A stretch of DNA of 64,000 bases from a bacterium (GCA_024231955.1 JAAEPZ010000764.1:372001-436000); one strand, 5' to 3'; positions 44,115-53,073 are shown, counted from the stretch's first letter. Translations and numbers: made by a program. Notes: generated from the sequence alone by a model not told the origin.

Positions 44115-45138
44115 TCACCCCTACACGGCTGCCCTGCTCGCTCCGACCTGGTTGGGGGACAGTGTGATGGCCACCGCTCTCATTCCTCGACTGCGGACGA
44201 TGTCCGGCAACCCTGTCGAGATCTGGTCCCGTCCCGCGTTCACCGATCTGTTCACAGATCATCCCGATGTCGGTCGTGTACTGCCGTTCGACCCCAAAGG
44301 GCGGCATGGTGGCTTGGGCGGTCTGATGCGCTGGCGCAACGAAGTCGGCGCCGGTGGATCGAAACCGGCTGCCGTCTGGATTCTTCCCGACAGTCTCTCC
44401 TCGGCCCTGGCCGCCCGAGCCGCAGGCATCCCCTGTCGCATCGGTCGACCGAACGAGGGGCGCAGTCTGCTGCTCAGCCATCCGGTCAGGACAGCGGTTC
44501 GTCAGAAACAGCACTGGATCGAGGAGCAGGCCGAACTGCTCTCCCCTTTTCACGCCGACGATCTCGCCGCCATCGCCCTGGAGCCGGCAGTTCACGTCCC
44601 CGCGCAGTGCGAAGCGAGCCTACGGGACATTCTGGCCGAACGGGATATCGACCCCGACAAGTGCTGCATCTTCATCGTAGGGGCGACCTATGGGCCGACC
44701 AAGCGCTGGAACGGATTCTACGACCTGACCCACTTGCTGCCGGAGGAGACCTCCGTGCTGCTTGTGGGGGCGGCAGGGGACAGCCCCTTCACAGGGCCGC
44801 TGGCCGCCCGTCTGAGTGAGAGTGGCCGTCCGGTTCACGACCTTTGTCGCCAACTTGATCTACCTCAGCTGACGGCCCTGATGCGTTCGGTCCGCTATAC
44901 CGTGGCCAACGACACGGGGCCGATGCACCTCGCCGCCGCCTCGGGAGGCCGCGTGCTGGGTCTGTTCGCCTCCACATCTCCACTCTGGACAAGCCCCCGC
45001 GGTAAACAGGTGCGCTGGGTGCACTCCGGATCGAACTGCTCCCCCTGCTTCAGCAAGACCTGCCGTCGCGACGATTTCGCCTGTTTGACCAAGATCAAAC
45101 CAGCTCAGGTTCTCACAGAACTGGGGGACTGGCTGTGA
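44098..45138 (+). CDS. waaF: Lipopolysaccharide heptosyltransferase II-like (GT9)
   Basis: A 346-residue GT9 enzyme with both canonical motifs: APTWLGDSVMATALIPRL at the start and VANDTGPMHLAAASGGRVLGLF in the C-terminal domain, plus VGATYGPTKRWNGFYDL. Closest to WaaF/RfaF, which adds the second heptose to the LPS inner core. ATG at 44098 with GAGCAGG six bases upstream, overlapping the previous gene by 17 bases. The stop overlaps gmhB. Confidence 0.88.
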   Translation: MRPLPDHPYTAALLAPTWLGDSVMATALIPRLRTMSGNPVEIWSRPAFTDLFTDHPDVGRVLPFDPKGRHGGLGGLMRWRNEVGAGGSKPAAVWILPDSLSSALAARAAGIPCRIGRPNEGRSLLLSHPVRTAVRQKQHWIEEQAELLSPFHADDLAAIALEPAVHVPAQCEASLRDILAERDIDPDKCCIFIVGATYGPTKRWNGFYDLTHLLPEETSVLLVGAAGDSPFTGPLAARLSESGRPVHDLCRQLDLPQLTALMRSVRYTVANDTGPMHLAAASGGRVLGLFASTSPLWTSPRGKQVRWVHSGSNCSPCFSKTCRRDDFACLTKIKPAQVLTELGDWL

Positions 45139-45713
45139 GTGCACGGAAACGCGCAGTCTTTCTGGATCGTGACGGCACACTGATTCACGAGTGTCATTAC
45201 CTCTCCGAACCCGATCGGGTTGAGCTTTACCCCAACAGTATCGAGGCGATCAAGCTGCTGCAGGATGCCGGTTTCAAAACGGTATTGCTGACCAATCAGT
45301 CCGGTGTTGCTCGGGGAATGTTCCCCGAAGAGGCGATCACGGCCGTGCATCGGCGCCTGGAGGAGTTGCTGGCCCGATCAGGAGTCGCACTTGACGGCGT
45401 CTACTACTGTCCCCATCATCCCGAAGGGACTATCGCCGGCTACACCACCATTTGCGACTGTCGCAAACCTCGTCCCGGCCTGGTTCTGCGCGCTGCCGCC
45501 GATCTCGAACTGGATCTGGTGGGCAGTTGGGTAATCGGCGACAAAAAAGCGGATCTTCTCCTTGGACGGGAACTGGGGTTAAGGAGTATGCTCGTGCGGA
45601 CAGGTTACGGTGCGCGGGTGGAGGAGGCCAGCGGCAATCTGGCGCACGGAATCGCGGATGATATCCTTGGCGCCGCTCAACATATACTGCAAGATTCTGG
45701 AGAGTGCATGTGA
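45135..45713 (+). CDS. gmhB: D-glycero-beta-D-manno-heptose 1,7-bisphosphate 7-phosphatase GmhB
   Basis: A HAD-IIIA phosphatase of 192 residues in ADP-heptose synthesis. HAD motif FLDRDGTLI, TNQSGVARG, the zinc-binding set CPHHPEG and CDCRKPRPG, and IGDKKADLLLG. These match GmhB rather than histidinol phosphatase. GTG start coupled to waaF; it overlaps the next GT9 gene. gmhA and hldE are not in the window. Confidence 0.93.
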   Translation: MSARKRAVFLDRDGTLIHECHYLSEPDRVELYPNSIEAIKLLQDAGFKTVLLTNQSGVARGMFPEEAITAVHRRLEELLARSGVALDGVYYCPHHPEGTIAGYTTICDCRKPRPGLVLRAAADLELDLVGSWVIGDKKADLLLGRELGLRSMLVRTGYGARVEEASGNLAHGIADDILGAAQHILQDSGECM

Positions 45714-46747
45714 AGGTCAGAGGTGGAGAGGGGGAACCGAGAGATATCCTCATCGTGATGCTCGGCGGCTTGGCCGAATTGATCCAGTTGACGCCAAGCA
45801 TAACACTCCTGACCAGAGCCTATCCGGGCGCCGGGATCGACATTCTCTGCGAGAAGCCGTATAAGACGGTACTCCGGCACAATCCCCATGTCCGTTCCCT
45901 CATCGGACTCGACTCCGGTACAGGGGGCCGCTTGCGCGGTGTGCTGGAGCGACTCAAGGGGAATTACGACCTCCTCATCGATTGCACCAACCAATTCCAA
46001 TTCGCCCTGATATCACGCCTGAGTGGAATCCCGACCCGAGTGGGGAGGGTGCCGTATTTGTCGTCGCTGTTCTTCAACAAGCCGGCGGCTGTCGAACTGT
46101 GGAGCGATGCGCCGCTGGAGCCGGTCAGTCTGCGCCTCTGCCGTTTCATGGGGGATGTCTGCCCGGCCGTACGACCGGGTCAACCCAGATTCGTAATCGA
46201 CAGACAGGAGGTCGCCGAGGGTCGGCGTATCCTTGAGGACCGCAGTATCGCACCCAACAGAGTCGCCATCTTGTGCGGCACCGATCTCTCCTCACCCGAA
46301 TGGCCCGCCAGTTACTTCGTCAGGCTGGCCGCCCAGGTGCTGATGGAGGGGAACATGGCTACGGTTTTCATCGGGCAGCCCGGTCAAAGAGAGCGCCTGG
46401 AGGAGATTCGACAGCTTTCCAATTCGCAGGTCAGCATTCTGCCTGAGTGCGACATCCGGACGCTGGCGGGCATTCTGGCAAATTGCGATGCCCTGGTGAC
46501 CCCCTGCAACGCCCTGATGCACCTGGCGATTGCCTGTGGTGTTCCGACTCTGGCCATTTTCGGTGCCGAGAATCCCGCTGTCGAGTTCCCCTATCTGCAT
46601 CTGGCTCACGCCGCCCTCGTCGGTGAGGATCTGGAATGCAGCCCCTGCGGGCATGAAGGATGCAAAGAAATACACTGTCTGGAGTCGCTCTCCCCAGAGA
46701 AGGTCTACGCTCACTTGCGGGAACTTCTGGCGAATGTGAAGCGATAA
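45710..46747 (+). CDS. GT9-family glycosyltransferase-like protein, atypical
   Basis: About 345 residues with the GT9 two-domain pattern (DILIVMLGGLAELIQLTPSI; LVTPCNALMHLAIACGVPTLAIFG). The Asp of the N-terminal motif is Glu, and the C-terminal DTGPMHLA reads PCNALMHLA. A Cys cluster (CSPCGHEGCKEIHC) lies near the C-terminus, as in many heptosyltransferases. GTG at 45710 has GGAGAG seven bases upstream; GTG at 45704 is the alternative. Probably adds a further core sugar. Confidence 0.82.
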   Translation: MKVRGGEGEPRDILIVMLGGLAELIQLTPSITLLTRAYPGAGIDILCEKPYKTVLRHNPHVRSLIGLDSGTGGRLRGVLERLKGNYDLLIDCTNQFQFALISRLSGIPTRVGRVPYLSSLFFNKPAAVELWSDAPLEPVSLRLCRFMGDVCPAVRPGQPRFVIDRQEVAEGRRILEDRSIAPNRVAILCGTDLSSPEWPASYFVRLAAQVLMEGNMATVFIGQPGQRERLEEIRQLSNSQVSILPECDIRTLAGILANCDALVTPCNALMHLAIACGVPTLAIFGAENPAVEFPYLHLAHAALVGEDLECSPCGHEGCKEIHCLESLSPEKVYAHLRELLANVKR

Positions 46748-46769
46748 TCCTCCACACCTGGAGTTTCCA

Positions 46770-47585
46770 ATGCGGGCCTACCTTCAAAGCATCATCTTGT
46801 CGCTTTTCGCCGCCAGCGTCAGCCTTGCCGGAGATTACCGACCGCAACCCCTTCAGATCCACTATACCGATGGGCGCACGGAGATGCTGCAACCCGACAG
46901 CCTCCCTTTCGGCCCCGGTGAAGTTATCGACTACGATCTCAAGTACGGTTTCGTCTCCATGGGTAGAGCGCGTCTGGAGGTCAAGGAGCAGCTCGAGTAC
47001 CGCGGGCAATCTTGTCTGCTGGTCACCTCACGCGGCAAGAGCGCCAGATGGGTGGATTCGATCTACAAGGTACGCGATGAGATCCGCTCCATTTTGGATC
47101 TGGAGAACATGCGTAGCCTCTATTTTTCCAAGAAGCTCAATGAGGGGAACTACAGGAAAAACACGAAGGCCGTTTATTATCACGAAGAGGGTGTGGCCAA
47201 ATACGATGATGGTGGCGTGCATGAGTTCATCGCCGGTAGTCAGGACATCCTCTCGGCTCTTTTCCTGATCCGCACCTTTCCGCTGGAGGTGGGGATGATT
47301 TTGGAGATTCCAGTCCATGACGGGAAGAAGAACTATCCGCTGGCAATCGAGGTTCAAAAGCGGGAGATGGTGAAGACGGAGGGGGCGGAGGTCATGTGCT
47401 TTGTACTTGAACCGAAACTGAAGAGCCAGGGGCTGTTCAAATCCGAGGGGAAGATGCAGATATTCATCAGCGATGACGAACGGCGAATCCCTGTTCTGCT
47501 AAATGCGAAAGCCCCGGTGGGGGCCTTCACATCCGAACTCAAATTCTACAAGCCGGGATCGAAGTTGTCCTTCAACGCTCCCTGA
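46770..47585 (+). CDS. DUF3108 exported protein
   Basis: A 271-residue periplasmic protein with signal peptide ILSLFAASVSLAGD. The body matches DUF3108 (GPGEVIDYDLKYGFVSMGRARLEV, then YKVRDEIRSILDLENMRSLYFSKKLNEG, and a beta-rich end GAFTSELKFYKPGS). Members occur in gram-negatives, often near LPS or peptidoglycan genes; role unknown. It faces the EPS-associated minus-strand genes tail-to-tail. Confidence 0.85.
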   Translation: MRAYLQSIILSLFAASVSLAGDYRPQPLQIHYTDGRTEMLQPDSLPFGPGEVIDYDLKYGFVSMGRARLEVKEQLEYRGQSCLLVTSRGKSARWVDSIYKVRDEIRSILDLENMRSLYFSKKLNEGNYRKNTKAVYYHEEGVAKYDDGGVHEFIAGSQDILSALFLIRTFPLEVGMILEIPVHDGKKNYPLAIEVQKREMVKTEGAEVMCFVLEPKLKSQGLFKSEGKMQIFISDDERRIPVLLNAKAPVGAFTSELKFYKPGSKLSFNAP

Positions 47586-47595
47586 CGGTCTTCCG

Positions 47596-48057
47596 CTAAA
47601 AGGCATCGCTGTCGCAGCGGAGTCGAGTTGTTTCAGACCGCTCCCGGGCATCATGTTCCGAAGACCAGAACCAGTACCACGTCTGTTCATCCAACCTGAG
47701 GCAGTGTATCAGCGAGTGTCTCGTCAGCAGGGCCCTTGCCGCATCCGCATCCGGTACGCCGCGCAACCAGGCTCCACCTTCGACAGTGCACGAATTGTCC
47801 TCCACGCAGAAGTTCTCCAAGAGCAACGCCTCCAGCGCCGGATCGAACGGCTGGGAGAATATCCCCTCCAGATCCTCAGTCGGGGGAGTTACCGGTAACG
47901 GTGTCGACTCAATCGCGGGTGAGTCCGGGGCAGGAGTTTCCGGTGACGGTTCATCAGTCGGCGTCCGCTCTGCGACAGGCGCGGGCGTCTTTTGGGGAAC
48001 GCCCTTGTCTCCACTGTTGCGAGCTGCACGCTGCAGCGCCTTGAAAGTTTTACTCAC
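47596..48057 (-). CDS. Small Pro-rich protein encoded after an ExeA-like ATPase
   Basis: 153 residues from a GTG at 48057, which has AAGGAG eight bases upstream and lies five bases after the ATPase gene. The N-terminus MSKTFKALQRAARNSG resembles the opening (MSKIxxALxxA) of the tyrosine autokinases found beside ExeA-like ATPases in exopolysaccharide loci. Then comes a Pro/Thr/Glu-rich linker (about residues 25-65) and an unrecognised acidic C-terminal domain of about 80 residues with several Cys and Trp. No kinase domain is present. Function unknown. Confidence 0.7.
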   Translation of the reverse strand: MSKTFKALQRAARNSGDKGVPQKTPAPVAERTPTDEPSPETPAPDSPAIESTPLPVTPPTEDLEGIFSQPFDPALEALLLENFCVEDNSCTVEGGAWLRGVPDADAARALLTRHSLIHCLRLDEQTWYWFWSSEHDARERSETTRLRCDSDAF

Positions 48058-48062
48058 AATCG

Positions 48063-49631
48063 CTACTCCTTGAAATCGGGCAGATAAAGCACCCAACCGG
48101 GTTCTATATGATCGTAGTCACGAATGTGGGGGTTCATGCTCTCTATGGCATCGAGGACGATCGCATCCTGACGCCCGGTGTGATCGAACACTATGCCGAT
48201 GAAATGGTCATTGCTGGCAACAGTGTATCGGATGCGTCCACACCTCGACAGCAGATTCTCCAGCTGCACCAAAGTGGCCGCGCTCCAGAACTCCTGCTGA
48301 AGGGGAGATATCCTCGATGGTTTCATGGAATTACCCGGCACTTCGTCAACCGCCGCCGCGGGGGTGATTGCGGTTCTGTCTTCGAGTTCAGCTGATGTCG
48401 CTGTCCTTTCATCGTTCCCGATGTTGTCAGCATTGATAGCCCCGGTTTCACGGCCTGATGCCTGTGTCGGAGATTCTGGCGGTCGTGACATCGCTCCACC
48501 TCGATCCTCATCAACGGAAGCGGGTGTCGTGACCTCCTCGCCAGGAGCAGTGAGCGGAATATCGTCCGCGGGAGCAGAGTCCTCTTGGTTTTGAACAGGG
48601 ATGCCGTTCATTGCGGATCCGACGAGAGTCGGGGTCGTAATATCTTCACCGGACAGGGTCGAGCGTGAACCAAGATTGAAACTGATGTAAAGCAGCAAAG
48701 CCATGGCTGCGACAGCCATTGTGCCGAACAGGTAGCGATTCCCTCGCTGAGACTTCCGCTCGTCCGTTTTGTAATCTTCAAGCGGTGTCAGTGGATCGGG
48801 AGTACTCTCCTTCGCCGGGGCAGGCAGAGCTTCACAATGGTCCCTGATCGCCTCCAGCGCATGGCTGGCGCCAACCAGCTTGTTGCCGTCCGCATAGGCG
48901 ATCAGCAGGGCGTTATCGCACAGGACATTGATCTTCCGCGGCACACCGGCTGCGTGATTGACCAGCAGTCTCAGAGCCTCATCGCTGAACAGGGGGGCAC
49001 CGGTGGTGCCTGCAACGGCCAGACGATGGAGGATATACGCCTTGCTCTCCTCACCGGTCAGTGTCTTGATCTCTCCGCTGACAGAGACCCGCTGTCTGAG
49101 CTGACGCAACTGGTTGAGCGCCATCTTCTCGTTGAGCTCTGGCTGCCCTACGAGCACTATCTGGAGGAGCTTGTCCTTGGCCGTTTCCAGGTTCGAAAGC
49201 AGCCGCAGATTTTCGAGGATCTCCGGGCTCAGATTCTGAGCTTCGTCGATGATCACCGCCACATTCCTGCCGGTGCTCAACTGCTCTATCAGGTATTTGT
49301 TCAGACTCTGCAACAGTGCGGCCTTCGAGGTCGAGACGACGGGAATCTCCAGTTCGTGGTGGATCATCTCCAGCAGATCCTCGAACTCCAGACAGGTGTG
49401 GAACACAAAAACCGTCTGGATCTCGTCCTCGAGACTGTTCAGCAGATTGTGCAGGAGCGTGGTCTTGCCGGTGCCGACCTCGCCCGTGACCATGATGAAT
49501 CCTTTTCTCTCCCTGACGCCGTATAGGAGGTTGGCGAAGGCCTCCTGATGGCTGGGAGACATATAGAGAAAATGGGGATCCGGAGTAACATTGAAGGGCT
49601 TCTCCTTCAGGCCGAAATATTCCAGATACAT
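48063..49631 (-). CDS. ExeA-like AAA ATPase with transmembrane segment and periplasmic tail
   Basis: A 522-residue protein. The N-terminal ATPase (residues 1-270) opens MYLEYFGLKEKPFNVTPDP, with Walker A GEVGTGKTT and Walker B VIIDEAQNL, as in ExeA/GspA and the ATPase of exosortase-linked EPS loci. A single TM helix (YLFGTMAVAAMALLLYISFNL, near residue 305) is followed by a long Ser/Thr/Pro/Glu-rich linker and a C-terminal domain ending in a LysM-like phrase (NPHIRDYDHIEPGWVLYLP). It may bind peptidoglycan and help assemble the export channel. Operon with the GT4 upstream and the small protein downstream. Confidence 0.88.
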   Translation of the reverse strand: MYLEYFGLKEKPFNVTPDPHFLYMSPSHQEAFANLLYGVRERKGFIMVTGEVGTGKTTLLHNLLNSLEDEIQTVFVFHTCLEFEDLLEMIHHELEIPVVSTSKAALLQSLNKYLIEQLSTGRNVAVIIDEAQNLSPEILENLRLLSNLETAKDKLLQIVLVGQPELNEKMALNQLRQLRQRVSVSGEIKTLTGEESKAYILHRLAVAGTTGAPLFSDEALRLLVNHAAGVPRKINVLCDNALLIAYADGNKLVGASHALEAIRDHCEALPAPAKESTPDPLTPLEDYKTDERKSQRGNRYLFGTMAVAAMALLLYISFNLGSRSTLSGEDITTPTLVGSAMNGIPVQNQEDSAPADDIPLTAPGEEVTTPASVDEDRGGAMSRPPESPTQASGRETGAINADNIGNDERTATSAELEDRTAITPAAAVDEVPGNSMKPSRISPLQQEFWSAATLVQLENLLSRCGRIRYTVASNDHFIGIVFDHTGRQDAIVLDAIESMNPHIRDYDHIEPGWVLYLPDFKE

Positions 49632-49642
49632 GGTCTCTCCCT

Positions 49643-50824
49643 TCAGACGCCGCAGAGTCTGTCTACCAGATCCAGGTAGACCTGCTTGTGGCTGTCCCAG
49701 TTGTACTGCTCGAAGAAGCGCGCGGCTCCCTCGGCAAGTCGATCACGTCGATCGACATCACGATGAAGTTTCAGAATCTCCGCAGCGAGAGTTTCCGGCT
49801 TGCCGTCTTCGAAATACGCCACCTGATCCTCATCAAAGTAGTATTTAATCGTATATGTGGGGGAGACGATAGCGGGAATTCCCAGTGCGCTGTATTCAAC
49901 CAGTTTTGTCGGCAGCATGTAGCGAGTGCTGATCTCGGTTCTTGTGGGAATCAGGGCCAGGTCCGCCCCCTTCAGCATCTCCGGCAGCTCCTCGACGGGG
50001 ACGAATCCATCGCTGAACCTGACTACGTCCTCAATATCGAGCTCCGCCGCCAGCGCATGCAATTCGGGCAGATGGTCACCGTCGCCGATGACATCGAACC
50101 GGACAGCCGGCAGCTCCTGCTTGACGATCGCCAAAGCTCGCAGTGCGATATCGACACCCAACCGCTCGGCCAGCGTCCCGTGATATACCAGACGGAACAC
50201 GGAATCCCGACTCCTCTCCTGGCGTCTGGCCAGACCCGGTATGAAAATACGGGGGTCGGGCAGATTGAGGAGAACCTCAATCGACTCCGCTTTCATGCCG
50301 TGTATGATCAGCGCCTCTTTCTTGGTATGCTCACTGGTCATCACCTGACCCGCGAACCTGGCACTGATCCTCTCCTGGAAACGGAGCAGCCGGATGAGAG
50401 GATGATTGGGCGTTGTCCTGAATTTGCCCTGGTAGATCTCGGGCATCGTGTCGTGAATATCCAGGATCATCGGTTTGCGACCCAGTCGCGGCACCAGGCC
50501 GGTAAAGGCCATGAAGTCGGGCATGTTGTTCGCGTGTACGATATCGTAAGAATTCCGCAGATGGGCGGCCCCCAGTGCGAACAGTGCTCGGAAGAAAAAG
50601 CGGACATAACTTCCCGTATATAGAACGGTACTGCCGCCCCTATATCGAATTTGAGGCAGGTGGATAACGCGTACTCCGTCCAGCCACTCCTCAGACGGAT
50701 CACCCTCTTTACGCAAACAGTAAAAATCCACCTTGTCGCCTCGAGCCGCGAGAGCCTCTGCTTCCCTACGGACACGCGGGTCAGAGCTGTAATACGTGTA
50801 GGCGACCATCGCTACTCGGAGCAT
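49643..50824 (-). CDS. GT4-family glycosyltransferase
   Basis: A 393-residue two-Rossmann glycosyltransferase. N-terminus RVAMVAYTYYSSDPRVRREAEAL is typical of GT4 enzymes in EPS loci. HANNMPDFMAF and ILDIHDTMPEIYQG follow, and the C-terminal domain has YHGTLAERLGVDIALRAL and KLVEYSALGIPAIVSPT. Acts at the cytosolic face of the membrane on a lipid-linked glycan. First gene of the minus-strand GT4-ExeA-small protein group. Confidence 0.9.
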   Translation of the reverse strand: MLRVAMVAYTYYSSDPRVRREAEALAARGDKVDFYCLRKEGDPSEEWLDGVRVIHLPQIRYRGGSTVLYTGSYVRFFFRALFALGAAHLRNSYDIVHANNMPDFMAFTGLVPRLGRKPMILDIHDTMPEIYQGKFRTTPNHPLIRLLRFQERISARFAGQVMTSEHTKKEALIIHGMKAESIEVLLNLPDPRIFIPGLARRQERSRDSVFRLVYHGTLAERLGVDIALRALAIVKQELPAVRFDVIGDGDHLPELHALAAELDIEDVVRFSDGFVPVEELPEMLKGADLALIPTRTEISTRYMLPTKLVEYSALGIPAIVSPTYTIKYYFDEDQVAYFEDGKPETLAAEILKLHRDVDRRDRLAEGAARFFEQYNWDSHKQVYLDLVDRLCGV

Positions 50825-51062
50825 TTTCTGGGGTGTCCTTTCAGCTTGGAAAATGGTACGCTATCACCCATAATCAACTGCGTCAATAAAGCAGGTGCTG
50901 GCACTCGGAGTGCTTCGCAATCTTGGTGACAATGTCGATTCATCACGATGATATCTTTCAAGGAACAACAGGGCATCATCGACATCCTAAGGTAATCCGG
51001 ATGTCGAGATCTCGCACCTCTCATTCATGCAAGAGAGGTTAAGGGAAGGAAAATAGATACAT
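50825..51062. other. Divergent intergenic region at the EPS locus
   Basis: 238 bases between the divergent GT4 and aminotransferase genes. It is AT-richer than the flanks and has no coding frame that I can support. It holds a leader hairpin at 51016-51039; no promoter boxes are clear enough to call. Confidence 0.5.
51016..51039 (+). repeat. Leader inverted repeat before aminotransferase gene
   Basis: ACCTCTC (51016-51022) pairs with GAGAGGT (51033-51039) around a ten-base loop. It ends 23 bases before the ATG and is not followed by a T run, so it is not a typical terminator; it could affect translation or RNA stability. Confidence 0.5.
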
Positions 51063-52160
51063 ATGCAGGTACCATTTCTCGATCTCCGGACCCAATTCAA
51101 ATCCCTAAGAGATGAAATCATTCCGGCAGTAACTGACATCATGGAGCGCGGCGCCTTTGTCGGCGGCCCCGCTTTAGCGGATTTTGAAAAGGCGTTCGCG
51201 GAATTCTGCGGCGCTGATTTCGCAGTTGGCTGCGGCAATGGTACGGATGCGCTGCAGCTGGCCCTGCGTGCCGGCGGCATCGGTGTGGGCGATGAGGTCA
51301 TTACCGCCGCGAACACCTTCGTAGCCACGGTTGAGGCCATCGCTCTGACTGGAGCAACACCCGTTCTGGTTGACATGGATCCCGCCACATACCATCTGGA
51401 TATCTCCCAGATCGAAGCGGCCATCACTCCGAAGACCAGAGCCATCATTCCGGTCCACCTCTACGGCGATCCCGTCGACATGGATCCGATTCTTGAGATT
51501 GCCCGACGCAAGTTCCTGCTGGTCATCGAGGATTCCGCTCAATCGCATGGAGCCACCTATCATGGACGCCCTTGCGGTTCGATGGGGGATATTTCCGGTT
51601 TCAGCTTCTATCCCGGTAAAAACCTGGGTGCATATGGCGATGGCGGAGCCATCACAACCAGTCGCGATGACCTTGCCCAGATGGTGAGGCAGATCGGCGA
51701 TCACGGCAGCCCCAAAAAGTTCACGCATGACAAGCTGGGCACCAACAGCCGCCTGGATGCGATCCAGGCTGTTGTCCTGAAGGCCAAGCTGGGTCACATC
51801 AAGCAGTGGAACGAGAATCGTCGGGCCATAGCGGCGACATATCGTGAGCACATGGGAGATATCGATGGGCTGTTCCTCCCCGAAGAGCGCGAGGGACACA
51901 AATCCGTCTACCATCTCTATGTGATTCGAAGCGCTAAAGTGAAAGATATAGATGAAGCTCTGAAAAAGGCCGATATCGGATTCGGCTATCATTATCCTGT
52001 CCCGGTTCACCTGCAGGATGCCTTCAAGCACCTGGGCGAACCCGGTCGTTTCCCTGAAGCCGAGAAGGGAGCCAGAGAGATCCTGAGCCTGCCCATGTTC
52101 CCGGAAATGTCCAAGGAGCAGGCGATTTACGTGGCGCAGACGGTTCGCAGCGCTATTTAG
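51063..52160 (+). CDS. DegT/DnrJ/EryC1/StrS sugar aminotransferase
   Basis: A 365-residue PLP enzyme that aminates a keto nucleotide sugar. VPFLDLRTQ at the start, GNGTDALQLAL, DEVITAANTFVATVEAI, IPVHLYGDPVDMDPIL and the PLP-Lys segment SFYPGKNLGAYGDGGA. Closest in pattern to 3-keto aminotransferases such as WbpE/WlbC. With the WlbA-like oxidoreductase at 61.2 kb and the acetyltransferase at 62.2 kb it could make a 3-acetamido sugar. Confidence 0.92.
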   Translation: MQVPFLDLRTQFKSLRDEIIPAVTDIMERGAFVGGPALADFEKAFAEFCGADFAVGCGNGTDALQLALRAGGIGVGDEVITAANTFVATVEAIALTGATPVLVDMDPATYHLDISQIEAAITPKTRAIIPVHLYGDPVDMDPILEIARRKFLLVIEDSAQSHGATYHGRPCGSMGDISGFSFYPGKNLGAYGDGGAITTSRDDLAQMVRQIGDHGSPKKFTHDKLGTNSRLDAIQAVVLKAKLGHIKQWNENRRAIAATYREHMGDIDGLFLPEEREGHKSVYHLYVIRSAKVKDIDEALKKADIGFGYHYPVPVHLQDAFKHLGEPGRFPEAEKGAREILSLPMFPEMSKEQAIYVAQTVRSAI

Positions 52161-52184
52161 ATGCGTGATGGGGGTCGCAAAGGC

Positions 52185-52214
52185 TTTACAGTACTGTCGT
52201 GAGTTTGATAAAAT
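52185..52214 (+). promoter_or_regulatory. Candidate promoter of the EPS operon
   Basis: TTTACA (52185-52190), an 18-base spacer and TAAAAT (52209-52214), preceded by TGA as in extended -10 promoters. It lies about 125 bases before the first sugar transferase gene. Confidence 0.45.
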
Positions 52215-52231
52215 AGTGTCCTCACCAATAC

Positions 52232-52265
52232 GGAGGCCATATAGTCAACTTGCTATCGATCTGAG
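52232..52265 (+). repeat. Conserved EPS leader element, copy 1, block 1
   Basis: A 34-base stretch opening GGAGGCCATAT and ending CGATCTGAG. It matches 60305-60338 at 25 of 34 positions without gaps. Both copies lie in the untranslated leader of a sugar-transferase gene. Confidence 0.6.
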
Positions 52266-52312
52266 CCCTGAGAATAGAAAGTGATGTTCGGGAGATCCTG
52301 ACGTCTACAACA

Positions 52313-52327
52313 CAGCGAGACATCAAG
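52313..52327 (+). repeat. Conserved EPS leader element, copy 1, block 2
   Basis: CAGCGAGACATCAAG, matching 60357-60371 at 13 of 15 bases. It includes the start of the ribosome-binding region. Confidence 0.55.
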
Positions 52328-52340
52328 AGGCGCGATAGCT

Positions 52341-53072
52341 ATGGCTTCTCATACCAGTACATATCTCGAAGACAGTGATGTTGAAGTGGAGAGAGATTTC
52401 TCTGCAAAAGATCTATCGGGTTCCGGGCAGACTGACAGCGATGTCATCATGTTTCCGATTCGCGATTCCTGGCACTACAGGATCGTCAAGAGGGGGATGG
52501 ACATCAGTTTCAGTCTCCTCGGAATCCTTCTGTTTTTGCCATTGATGATCCCCTTGGCAATACTGATCTGGTTGGAGAGTCCGGGCCCGATATTCTTCAG
52601 ACAAATCAGGGTAGGCAAAAACCGCCGCCACTTCTTCTGCTACAAGTTCCGCTCCATGGTTGCCGATGCTGAGGAGCTGAAGGATGAGATCAGTTACCTG
52701 AACGAAGCTGCCGGCCCCATGTTCAAGATCAAGGACGATCCCCGGATTACCAAGCTGGGCAGGTTCCTGAGACGAAGTAGCCTGGATGAACTGCCGCAGC
52801 TTTTCAATGTCCTGAAGGGTGACATGAGTATCGTGGGTCCGCGTCCGCAGATCCCGTCTGAAGTTGAGCGCTACCTGCCCTGGCATTACCGTCGGCTCGA
52901 AGTGACTCCCGGCATCACCTGTCTCTGGCAAGTGTCCGGCCGCAGTTCCATCGGGTTCGATGAGTGGATGAAGCTGGATATGGAGTACGTGAAGATGAGG
53001 AGTTTCATCTTCGATATCAAGATTCTACTGATGACGCTACCTGCCATCATTGCTCAGAGAGGTGCCTGCTAA
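52341..53072 (+). CDS. Initiating sugar-phosphate transferase (polyprenyl-phosphate type), copy 1
   Basis: A 243-residue monotopic phosphoglycosyl transferase that starts glycan assembly on undecaprenyl phosphate. One hydrophobic re-entrant segment (MDISFSLLGILLFLPLMIPLAIL, near residue 55), then ESPGPIFFRQIRVGKN, YKFRSMV, LRRSSLDELPQLFNVLKGDMSIVGPRPQ (the catalytic Asp-Glu) and TPGITCLWQVSGRS. Its N-terminal 45 residues are acidic and variable. Paralogue of the gene at 60382 and preceded by related leader blocks. Confidence 0.93.
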   Translation: MASHTSTYLEDSDVEVERDFSAKDLSGSGQTDSDVIMFPIRDSWHYRIVKRGMDISFSLLGILLFLPLMIPLAILIWLESPGPIFFRQIRVGKNRRHFFCYKFRSMVADAEELKDEISYLNEAAGPMFKIKDDPRITKLGRFLRRSSLDELPQLFNVLKGDMSIVGPRPQIPSEVERYLPWHYRRLEVTPGITCLWQVSGRSSIGFDEWMKLDMEYVKMRSFIFDIKILLMTLPAIIAQRGAC

Positions 53073-53073
53073 T

